The notes beneath the pieces were generated by a model. The model did not search any database. It was not told where the DNA came from and saw only the letters and a list, made by a program, of their open reading frames with translations. Of a DNA stretch of 8,530 bases, positions 1 through 6,474 are shown piece by piece; within the stretch, counting starts at the first letter, position 1, and the number at the start of each line of letters is the position of its first letter. Location of the stretch: assembly GCA_009726075.1 (NCBI GenBank), contig WLND01000045.1:1-8530 (forward strand). Direction: 5' to 3'. A program made the translations under genes and the position numbers. This stretch comes from Actinomycetota bacterium. Its GTDB lineage: Bacteria; Actinomycetota; Actinomycetes; S36-B12.

Positions 1-1
1 G

Positions 2-925
2 CCGGACGGCTCCGAGCTGTTCCCGGCCGTTGCCTCGCGAGCAGCGCTAGTCCTGGTGCGCGATCCACGTGATGTCGCGTGCTCGGCAGCCCGACACTAC
101 GACCTTGACCTCGATGGGGCCGTGGCCATGCTGTGCCAGCGCGATGCAGCGGGCCCGGGATTCCCCTCCGCGCTCATGAGCAGGCAGCCGATGGGCTCGT
201 GGTCGGAGCACCTCGACAGCTGGCTCAGGCAGGCCGCCTTTCCGGTGGCCACGTTCCGCTACGAAGACCTGCTGGCCGAGCCAGTGGCGATGTTCCATCG
301 AGCCCTGACCTTCGCGGGGCTCGCCGTGTCCGAGGACCAGGTGTCACGCGCGGTGGAGGTGACGACATTCGAACGGCTGCAGACCCGTGAGCGCGATGCC
401 GGCTTCACCGAGCGGTCGCTCGTGGCCCGTACGCCCTTCTTTCGGTCGGGGAGAGCAGGCGGCTGGCGCGACGAGCTCAGCGCAGATCAGGTGGCGCGGA
501 TCGAGCGAAGCCATGGAACGCTGATGGCTGAGTTCGGATACCTTTCCCATGACGGGGGCGACGCGGCCCGTGCCTACGCGCTTCGGTCGCTCGTGACTCC
601 ATCGTCCGGATCAACGTCGTTCGCTGCGACCGACGACGATCGCCGGCGCCCAGTCCTGCGTCGCGACACTGTCCTCACGAAGGACCCCCTGATTGCCAGC
701 ACGTGGATGAGCGACGATCTGGTGCTCGCCACTTCGACGGGACGCCTCGTCAGCCTCGATCACATGGGGGCCGTGGTCTGGCAGCGAATGGCGAGCGCCA
801 CGAATCTCGGTGTGCTCGTCGAGGCGCTGTGCGCGGAGTTCGGCATCGAAGACGACACGTGCCTCAGCGACATCACGCCGATGATCGAGCGGCTCCTGGC
901 CAACGGGGCCGTCACGGCCGAATAG
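2..925 (+). CDS. Sulfotransferase with C-terminal PqqD-like (RRE) domain, 5' end missing
   Basis: The frame is open from the window's left edge, so the true start and the 5' PAPS-binding loop (usually PKSGTTW-like) lie outside. The visible 307 residues begin in a sulfotransferase domain. RDPRDVACS (visible residues 20-28) matches the 3'-phosphate-binding segment of PAPS-dependent sulfotransferases. FRYEDLLAEP and the late FFRSGRAGGWRDELS segment match the family's RYEDL and RKGxxGDWK-like motifs. After a polar linker (about nt 560-655), the last 85 or so residues (about nt 660-922) read as a PqqD-like domain: strands, then LDHMGAVVWQRM, a helical stretch, and a closing LLANGAV. PqqD-like domains act as RiPP recognition elements that bind leader peptides. 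I infer that this enzyme moves sulfate from PAPS onto a leader-guided peptide, perhaps on tyrosine. It converges on the YcaO-fusion gene with a 27-nt gap. Family assignment is firm for both domains; the peptide substrate is inferred. Confidence 0.9.
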   Translation, partial: PDGSELFPAVASRAALVLVRDPRDVACSAARHYDLDLDGAVAMLCQRDAAGPGFPSALMSRQPMGSWSEHLDSWLRQAAFPVATFRYEDLLAEPVAMFHRALTFAGLAVSEDQVSRAVEVTTFERLQTRERDAGFTERSLVARTPFFRSGRAGGWRDELSADQVARIERSHGTLMAEFGYLSHDGGDAARAYALRSLVTPSSGSTSFAATDDDRRRPVLRRDTVLTKDPLIASTWMSDDLVLATSTGRLVSLDHMGAVVWQRMASATNLGVLVEALCAEFGIEDDTCLSDITPMIERLLANGAVTAE

Positions 926-952
926 CCGCGGGCAGACTCCACCAACAGCCGC

Positions 953-3205
953 CTACCAGAAGATGGGTGTCGGGTTGAGTTCGTCCTCCGTCAGCGGACG
1001 TTCACGCCACCCGAGCTGGACCGGCACATCGTAGAGGCGGCCGGGCGCCAGCCTCGGCCAGAAGAACCGCATGCCCGGAACCATCACCTTCACGACCGGC
1101 ATGCCGATATCCGGATGAGTGCAGTTGAGGACGTGCATCTGCATGCCCTTGGCCTCGATCAGGCCGATGGCTCGCTCCACATTCGCCTTGCCGTCGAGGG
1201 TCCAGTCGTGTGCGTGCAGGTCAGGGGTGGAGTCCGGCCCCGCCGGAAGCAGGTGCGGGTGATCGGACAGGGAGTCGAGCTGCCACCACAGTCGCTCGGG
1301 CTCACGAGGGGTCGCTGGCTCGCCCGCGTGATCGTTCTCCAGGGAGGGGATCATGCCGAGCATCTGGTTCATCTCCGTCAGGGCGCGTAGAAGCGCACCG
1401 CGCGGGTCTCGGTGCGCCCCGAAGCCCAGAAGTACGCGCGGTCGGCCCGTGCGCGCCCGGGAGAGGGCGGCGAATGCGGGAACCCCGAGGTCGCTGGTGA
1501 TGTCCAGCGCCCAGACATCCCGGTCGAGCTCGGTCGAGTAGTGCGAGCGGATTGCATCGAAGTACGGCTCGCCGAACGCAGCGCCGTAGGCGTCGAGGTC
1601 GACACCGGGCCGGGGAATGCGGTTGTACCACCACGTCGCGACAGCGTCGCGCTCCACGAGCTCGAAGAAGCCCTGCAGGATCGCGTCCTCCATGGACGTC
1701 CCGGCCGCATTGCCATTCGAATCCGACATGCAGCCGTTGCGGGGGTGCTGCCCTGCGTACATGTAGTACGCGAAGGGGGTCGGGAGCCACAGCCGTCGTT
1801 GCTGACTCAGGGACCAGGTGGGGCTCCACTCCATCTGCATGGACGGGTCAAACTCCTTGGGGACACCGTGCATCGCCTTGTGCGTGGCATTCCAGGCGTC
1901 CCGCGTCGCGTACTGCTGCTCGCTGAACAGGGTGAGTGCTCGCGGGTCGATCGCCTCGTCGCCAAGCGCCTCGAGCGACGAGACGATCGTGGGCTCATCG
2001 CCCGTATACGTTGCCGAGAACCGCTCGATGGCCTCCGCAAGTGCACCGGCTCGCGCTTGCTCGGCCGTGGTGCCCTTGCCACCGGCGCTCTGGCGGAAGC
2101 CACCGGACTGGGCGCCCTTCTGCGTCGTCGCGAGGTTGATACCCGACTCCACGACGTGCACCACGCTCCCTTCTGGGCTCGTCCGCATCAGGCGCTCGAC
2201 CACACCGGTGCGCGAGCTCACGTGGTGACCGTAGGTGTCGATCGTCTGCTGCGGGGTCAGCCGACGGTAGGAGCCGTCATCCTTCGCATCGAGAACGCCA
2301 GACGTCAGGACGATGCGGTAACGGTCGCTGTCCACGGTTGATGCCGACCCGCATTCCGGGCACTGAGGGCGACGCACGACATGGTGAATTGAGCGGTCAC
2401 CGGTGAGATGGTCGATCGCGACCATATGCGACACAGACGGGTCAGCGTGCTCATGGACGTTCGGCCGACCGAGAGCCCTGCGCTCCACCGCGAGGGCGAT
2501 TTCGGCTGCGGTGTGCGCCGCGGTGGTCGGAGTCCAGCCTCGCGCCACCGGCCCCATGCGATCGCCCTCGGTCAGCGACTGCGACTCCACCTGCCGGTTG
2601 AATCGCAGTCGCACCGCGAGGCAGGTGTGGCAGGGACCGGGCCCGCCCAACCACGGCCCGACCGTGGGGCGGACACCGGCCGCCATCGCGAGCAGGACCG
2701 GCACCCTCGCCTGTGACGTCACCACGTCGATGTCCGGGTTGAGGTAGTCGTCGACAACAAGCACGATGACATCTGGCGTGTCGGTGGCGACGGCGAGGCC
2801 GTGCTCGGCAAGCGACCTCTCGATGATGGCGCTGGGGGTTTCTCCGACGCTGATCACCTGCACCCGCGCATGTGCCTGCCCCGAGGAGCCTCCCCACCAG
2901 AGTCGGTACCACGCCTCGGGCCCGCGGTGCTCGCGTGCATCCACGACGTAGCCGCGGTCCCAAAGAATGTCGACAGCCGCCGGCACTTCCTCGAGGGATG
3001 CCGTGCCATCGGCAACCATGCGCGCCGTGATCTCAGGCACCGTCAAGAGGCCGGCAAGATGTCGAGAGAGGTCGCAGAAGAGCGGACCGGTCAACCGCAG
3101 TTCGTCGACGTCGCTGACGATGAGGATCTCGTCCGGCGGCAGGGTGATGACCCGGCAGTGGGGGGCGAGCACCGGCAGGGCTTTGGGATCGAGTGACATG
3201 CGCAC
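953..3205 (-). CDS. TOMM cyclodehydratase: leader-binding/E1-like domain fused to YcaO
   Basis: A 750-residue fusion. Residues about 10-90 look like a PqqD-type leader-binding domain, ending in ILWDRGYVV. Residues about 110-295 are an E1/ThiF-like part with two CxxC pairs, Cys192/195 and Cys282/285, expected to hold structural zinc. Residues about 345-750 are the YcaO domain. ATP/Mg-binding features are visible: AGGKGTT (374-380), EAIER (391-395), SNGNAAGTS (496-504), ELVERDA (515-521) and the TEMNQ segment (610-614). YcaO enzymes use ATP to phosphorylate the amide backbone and cyclise Cys, Ser or Thr side chains to azolines; the E1-like part delivers the precursor. The protein ends PTPIFW rather than the proline-rich PxPxP tail of many azoline-forming YcaO proteins. 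GTG at 3205 is chosen because AGGAG lies 5 nt upstream; ATG at 3199 is possible but worse spaced. The gene follows the response regulator by 8 nt. Product chemistry cannot be read from the sequence. Confidence 0.93.
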   Translation of the reverse strand: MRMSLDPKALPVLAPHCRVITLPPDEILIVSDVDELRLTGPLFCDLSRHLAGLLTVPEITARMVADGTASLEEVPAAVDILWDRGYVVDAREHRGPEAWYRLWWGGSSGQAHARVQVISVGETPSAIIERSLAEHGLAVATDTPDVIVLVVDDYLNPDIDVVTSQARVPVLLAMAAGVRPTVGPWLGGPGPCHTCLAVRLRFNRQVESQSLTEGDRMGPVARGWTPTTAAHTAAEIALAVERRALGRPNVHEHADPSVSHMVAIDHLTGDRSIHHVVRRPQCPECGSASTVDSDRYRIVLTSGVLDAKDDGSYRRLTPQQTIDTYGHHVSSRTGVVERLMRTSPEGSVVHVVESGINLATTQKGAQSGGFRQSAGGKGTTAEQARAGALAEAIERFSATYTGDEPTIVSSLEALGDEAIDPRALTLFSEQQYATRDAWNATHKAMHGVPKEFDPSMQMEWSPTWSLSQQRRLWLPTPFAYYMYAGQHPRNGCMSDSNGNAAGTSMEDAILQGFFELVERDAVATWWYNRIPRPGVDLDAYGAAFGEPYFDAIRSHYSTELDRDVWALDITSDLGVPAFAALSRARTGRPRVLLGFGAHRDPRGALLRALTEMNQMLGMIPSLENDHAGEPATPREPERLWWQLDSLSDHPHLLPAGPDSTPDLHAHDWTLDGKANVERAIGLIEAKGMQMHVLNCTHPDIGMPVVKVMVPGMRFFWPRLAPGRLYDVPVQLGWRERPLTEDELNPTPIFW

Positions 3206-3210
3206 GTTGA

Positions 3211-3215
3211 CTCCT
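3211..3215 (-). promoter_or_regulatory. Ribosome binding site of the YcaO-fusion gene, overlapping the upstream stop
   Basis: On the minus strand AGGAG sits 5 nt before the GTG at 3205 and shares bases with the TAG stop (3214-3216) of the response regulator. This decides the GTG start and suggests that the two genes are translationally coupled on one mRNA. Confidence 0.75.
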
Positions 3216-3894
3216 AGACGTGGGTGTCGGGTGCGTAACGGTGGAGGTACAGCACTGCGGCGGTCACCCGCTGGTTCGCGCCGGAGTCGCCGGCGAGGCC
3301 CAGGGCGACGTAGGTCTGGGTCAGGTTGTATTCGACGGACTTCTCGGAGAGGAATAGTTGCCTGGCGATCGTGCCGTTGGACAGACCCCTCGCCACGAGA
3401 CCCAGGATCTTGCGCTGCTGATCCGAGAGGCCGTTGATTGCCTCCTCGGAGCGACTGCCGGCGATGTCGATCTGCGGGTCGATATACGAGCTGTGTGCCG
3501 CGCTGCTCAGCAGTTCTGCCAGGTGCTGCCGGCCGTTGATGCTCGCCTTCAGGATGTACGACCAGAACGGCAGTTCGGTGGCGGTCAGCCCGGCCAGCAG
3601 GGAGCGTCGACGGTGATCGGACAGGATCGCGATCCGCAGCATCGGGTACCGCTCGCGAAGCCAGCGTCCGAGGTCGATGCCGAGGCCGTCGGGCAGGTGG
3701 AGGTCCAGCGTCGCGAAGGAGACCTTCGACCAGTCGATGAGCTCCGTGGCCTCGTGGCAGTTCGCCGCGCTCCCGACAAGGCGCATTTCCGGGACTTCGG
3801 CGACCGCGTCGCCGATGAGCTCACGCAGCATCGATGAATCCTCCACGATGGCCACACCGATGGTCGGCGGAGTGTCCGTCGCTGCAACATTCAC
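3214..3894 (-). CDS. Response regulator, NarL/FixJ type with LuxR-family HTH
   Basis: 226 residues. The receiver domain (about 11-130) has the acidic pair Glu18-Asp19, the phosphoacceptor Asp64 in LDLHLPDG, Ser92 in ILSDH at the switch position and Lys116 in YILKAS. The LuxR-type helix-turn-helix (about 155-201) contains LSDQQRKILGLVARGLSNGTIA and a SEKSVEYNL recognition region, the usual GerE-fold pattern. Length and order are typical of NarL-family regulators. It should be phosphorylated by the divergently encoded histidine kinase and bind DNA as a dimer. The start is GTG at 3894, supported by AAAGGG 6 nt upstream. It leads an operon with the YcaO-fusion gene, so regulation of the RiPP modification genes is the likely role. 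Its binding site is not known; the divergent gap is the obvious place to look. Confidence 0.93.
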   Translation of the reverse strand: MNVAATDTPPTIGVAIVEDSSMLRELIGDAVAEVPEMRLVGSAANCHEATELIDWSKVSFATLDLHLPDGLGIDLGRWLRERYPMLRIAILSDHRRRSLLAGLTATELPFWSYILKASINGRQHLAELLSSAAHSSYIDPQIDIAGSRSEEAINGLSDQQRKILGLVARGLSNGTIARQLFLSEKSVEYNLTQTYVALGLAGDSGANQRVTAAVLYLHRYAPDTHV

Positions 3895-3949
3895 GGTCTA
3901 CCCTTTCATACGAGTCCCAGAAACAGCCGAAACCCAGACGGGCGCCAAT
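3895..3949. promoter_or_regulatory. Divergent intergenic region between regulator and kinase genes
   Basis: This gap of 55 nt (up to about 100 nt if the kinase starts at 3998) must hold the regulator's promoter and probably the kinase's. No clear -35/-10 pair is visible on either strand. CCCAGA occurs twice in direct orientation (3916-3921 and 3933-3938), 17 nt apart. That could reflect a regulator binding site, but the repeat is short enough to be chance. Confidence 0.4.
3901..3906 (-). promoter_or_regulatory. Ribosome binding site of the response regulator gene
   Basis: AAAGGG on the minus strand lies 6 nt upstream of the GTG at 3894 and supports that start. It falls within the divergent intergenic region. 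Confidence 0.6.
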
Positions 3950-5143
3950 GTGAAGACCAACTATCCACCGGCGGAACCCTCAGTGCCAGCAGGGATCGTG
4001 TCAACGCGGGAAACCCCTAAGCGTGCGCTTCGCGGGATCGTCCGGTCAGGTCGAGGCCCGCGTCGGGCGCAATTCTTGATCGGATCAGCGGTGCTCATCA
4101 TTCTGGCCGTCTTCACCCCCATCACGGCGGCGCTCTACGACTCGACGGTTCGGGGGATGAACTTCTGGTCCGTGCTCGTGGTTCGGGAGGCCGCGAACCT
4201 GGTCGGTGTCGTCTGTGGCATCGCCGTGCTGTACGCCCTCACCCATGCCCGCGGGATCGATTCTTCGCGCATTCCGGGCGTTCTGGCGATGGCCTTCATC
4301 ACCACTCTCGCGAGCGCGGCCGCTCGCCAGGCGGCGCAGATCGCGCTGGATCCCAACCGCACGCGAATTGAGCCACAGCTCCGGTTCGCGGAGGCATCGA
4401 GTTCCCTGCTCATCGTGGGAGTTCTCGTCGCCGTCCTCCTCCTCGTGGCCCAGCGAGAACGGCTCGCGAACACCCAGACGATCCTCCTCGATGAGGCGCG
4501 GCGGGCCCTGCAGGATGATCACGAGTCCCTTCGCGGTCGAGTGTTTGATCACCTGCACGGCACGGTGACGTCTGAATTGGTCGTTGCCCGAGTTCGGCTG
4601 CTGGACATTGCCCGAGAACTGCCCCCGGGCGTTGAGGCCGATGGCGTACTCAAGGTGGCGGCGGGCCTCCAACGACTGCACCAATTGGAGATCCGGCGTC
4701 TCGCGCACGTGATGGTGGCCTCGGGCCTCGACACCAGCCTGCACGAGGCCTTGACCCAACTGGCCGCATCCAGTGAGGGCCTGTGCGATGTCAGCGTCGC
4801 GATCGACGCCGAGTTCGAGGTCTTCGATCACGCGAGCACGGGCGACTCCCGCGCATTCCTTCGACTTGCGATCTACCGAATCGTCGAGGAGTGCATCGCG
4901 AATGCGATCCGGCACGGGCAGGCAAAGGACATCGACGTGGCGATCACCACCCGATTGACGGGACGCAAGCGCCTCGTTGACGTCATCGTCACGAACAGCG
5001 GCGACCTCACGGCGGCGAATGGGCCCGAGGGCGTGGGTCTTCGCGTCGTCAGGGCACGAGCGGCCGCGTTCAACGGCAGTGTCGACACGTCGACTCGCGA
5101 GGGGCGCTACGTAGTCGCCGTTCACATGGAGGTCCCGGACTGA
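3950..5143 (+). CDS. Membrane sensor histidine kinase, NarL-type partner of the divergent regulator
   Basis: About 397 residues from GTG 3950. In-frame GTGs at 3983 and 3998 are equally possible and none has a strong ribosome site. Four hydrophobic segments lie at residues about 41-62, 72-98, 108-133 and 150-168, then a charged helix (169-200). The dimerisation/phosphotransfer region carries DHLHGTVTSEL, with His203 the likely phosphoacceptor. It is followed by Gly, where HisKA_3 kinases normally have Asp or Glu. The ATPase part shows an N box, EECIANAIRHG (313-323), a degenerate G1 region VTNSG (347-351) where DNG would be usual, and a G2 box GVGLRVVRARAAAFNG (361-376). There is no large extracellular sensor domain, so the signal is probably sensed in or near the membrane. 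It is divergent from the response regulator and is its likely partner. The frame also stays open far upstream, antisense to the regulator; that part is not taken as coding. Confidence 0.88.
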   Translation: MKTNYPPAEPSVPAGIVSTRETPKRALRGIVRSGRGPRRAQFLIGSAVLIILAVFTPITAALYDSTVRGMNFWSVLVVREAANLVGVVCGIAVLYALTHARGIDSSRIPGVLAMAFITTLASAAARQAAQIALDPNRTRIEPQLRFAEASSSLLIVGVLVAVLLLVAQRERLANTQTILLDEARRALQDDHESLRGRVFDHLHGTVTSELVVARVRLLDIARELPPGVEADGVLKVAAGLQRLHQLEIRRLAHVMVASGLDTSLHEALTQLAASSEGLCDVSVAIDAEFEVFDHASTGDSRAFLRLAIYRIVEECIANAIRHGQAKDIDVAITTRLTGRKRLVDVIVTNSGDLTAANGPEGVGLRVVRARAAAFNGSVDTSTREGRYVVAVHMEVPD

Positions 5144-5158
5144 GCCGTCCAGGCTCAG
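5140..5158. terminator. Stem-loop at the convergent junction, probable bidirectional terminator
   Basis: CTGAGCC and GGCTCAG form a perfect 7-bp stem with a 5-nt loop (GTCCA). It overlaps the stop codon of the kinase gene and lies 25 nt beyond the stop of the convergent MFS gene. There is no T-tract on either side, so intrinsic termination is uncertain; such stems between convergent genes are common in high-GC actinobacteria. Confidence 0.5.
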
Positions 5159-5183
5159 CCACCGGAACCAAGCACTGCGGACC

Positions 5184-6434
5184 CTATTCGACGGAGACGG
5201 CGTTCACGCTGTCAAGATGCCTCGCCCGATGAACGTAATAGAGAAACGCTCCCCAGATGAGCCCAGCGAGCAGCAGGGCGTAGAACACGTTGCTGAGGTC
5301 GATGACCGCCGCCAAGGCAAATCCGCCGATCGTTCCCACCACGGCCCCGACAGCGCTGAAGAGCGCCAGAACGTAGGGCACGTTGCCATCGTCCGTCCCT
5401 CCGACCTGCTGGGCCGACTCGTAGAACGTCTCGACCACCACGATCATGAGACCGATCGGGGACAGGACCACCATGAACATGACGAGCTTCACGGTCCCGT
5501 CCGGCAGCAGGCCCAGGAGAGGGGAGATCGCCAGCAGGGCGAAGAGGATCACGAGGGCGATCACGATGAGGGATCGAGTCGAGCGCCTTCGGTGGATTCG
5601 ATGCATCCAGATGTCGACGAAGAACAGGCCGAGGTAGAAGGAGGCCATGAGGAGTGCGTAGGTCTCCGGGGTCGGGTCGACCTCGTTCGCCAGGGCGGGC
5701 ATGACGCTGAGGAGTGAGTACCCGACGAGTTCGGTGACGACCAGCATGGCCAGGCCGGCCCACAGGATTGGCGTCCTTCGGACGTAGGCGAGCGTCTCCT
5801 TGAGGGAAGGAGCATCGAGTTTCGCGGGCTCGGCTTCGGGGGATACGACGTCGCCGCCCGAGTTCGGAGCCGAACGTATGACGGCCAGTGAAAGCACCAT
5901 GGGGATCATCGCGACCGACGACACGATGAACAGCCATGCCGGCCCGAGATGGCCCTGGATGAGTCCTCCGGAGAGAACTCCGAGTACCGCGCCGACCGCC
6001 CACCAAGAGCTGAGCCCCGCATTGACCTCCTCCATGCGATCGCGTGGCGCCGTCTGGGTCACGAACACCATCCAGGCGGGGTAGATGAAGGCTTGCCCGA
6101 CCCCTGCGACGAGGGCCATGAGCAGCAGGAATGGCACGGAGATGTCTCCGGCCATGATCGCGATCGTCCCCGCGAGATAGGAAGCGATCGTGACGATGAT
6201 CGTCGTGACGAGAACGGCCTTTGCGCTCCGACGTCGGAGGACTGCGCCGGTCGCTTTCACCAGAACGGCCAAGGGAAGGACGAGGCAGGCGCTTGCCACG
6301 ACGGCGATGCTCGCCCTACCGGTGATCTGGTAGGTGAGATAGCTGTAGGCGAGGTTCATGACCGCCGCCGCAAAACTGCTTGCCGCGAAGCCAATGCCGA
6401 GGAGGAGCAGACGTGCTCGCGTTGACTCAAACAT
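5184..6434 (-). CDS. MFS transporter, probable exporter
   Basis: A 416-residue protein made mostly of hydrophobic helices, the usual length for a 12-helix major facilitator. The first helices run from about residue 8. The loop after helix 2 (GAVLRRRSAKAVL, about 63-75) sits where motif A is found but lacks its Asp. A polar central loop (about 190-215) ends in LKETLAYVRRTPILW, typical of the EntS/MFS_3-like drug and siderophore exporters. It should use the proton gradient to move a small molecule across the membrane. Start ATG 6434 has AGGGG 5 nt upstream. It is 40 nt downstream of the RTX gene on the same strand and may share its transcript. Export of the neighbouring RiPP product is a guess from position; the substrate cannot be told from the sequence. 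Confidence 0.88.
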   Translation of the reverse strand: MFESTRARLLLLGIGFAASSFAAAVMNLAYSYLTYQITGRASIAVVASACLVLPLAVLVKATGAVLRRRSAKAVLVTTIIVTIASYLAGTIAIMAGDISVPFLLLMALVAGVGQAFIYPAWMVFVTQTAPRDRMEEVNAGLSSWWAVGAVLGVLSGGLIQGHLGPAWLFIVSSVAMIPMVLSLAVIRSAPNSGGDVVSPEAEPAKLDAPSLKETLAYVRRTPILWAGLAMLVVTELVGYSLLSVMPALANEVDPTPETYALLMASFYLGLFFVDIWMHRIHRRRSTRSLIVIALVILFALLAISPLLGLLPDGTVKLVMFMVVLSPIGLMIVVVETFYESAQQVGGTDDGNVPYVLALFSAVGAVVGTIGGFALAAVIDLSNVFYALLLAGLIWGAFLYYVHRARHLDSVNAVSVE

Positions 6435-6439
6435 GGGGA

Positions 6440-6444
6440 CCCCT
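6440..6444 (-). promoter_or_regulatory. Ribosome binding site of the MFS gene
   Basis: AGGGG on the minus strand lies 5 nt before ATG 6434. The 40-nt gap also contains a 10-bp palindrome, ATCGATCGAT (6460-6469), which might be a protein site or chance. Confidence 0.45.
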
Positions 6445-6474
6445 GTGAGTTGGCCAGTTATCGATCGATGCAGC

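Noticed and set aside
903..925. GGCCG-TCA-CGGCC hairpin at the end of the sulfotransferase gene as a terminator
   Set aside because: It has only a 5-bp stem with a 3-nt loop inside the coding sequence and no T-run; such short GC hairpins are expected by chance here.
1412..2341. Long open frame on the plus strand opposite the YcaO fusion
   Set aside because: It lies wholly antisense to a gene with clear domain motifs, is rich in Arg and His in the way high-GC shadows are, and has no ribosome site.
3677..3949. Upstream extension of the kinase frame to an early start
   Set aside because: It would overlap the receiver domain of the response regulator antisense for over 200 nt; the later GTG codons are more sensible.
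4085..5125. Long open frame on the minus strand opposite the histidine kinase
   Set aside because: It is antisense to the kinase's conserved N and G boxes and has a shadow-like composition with no recognisable domain.
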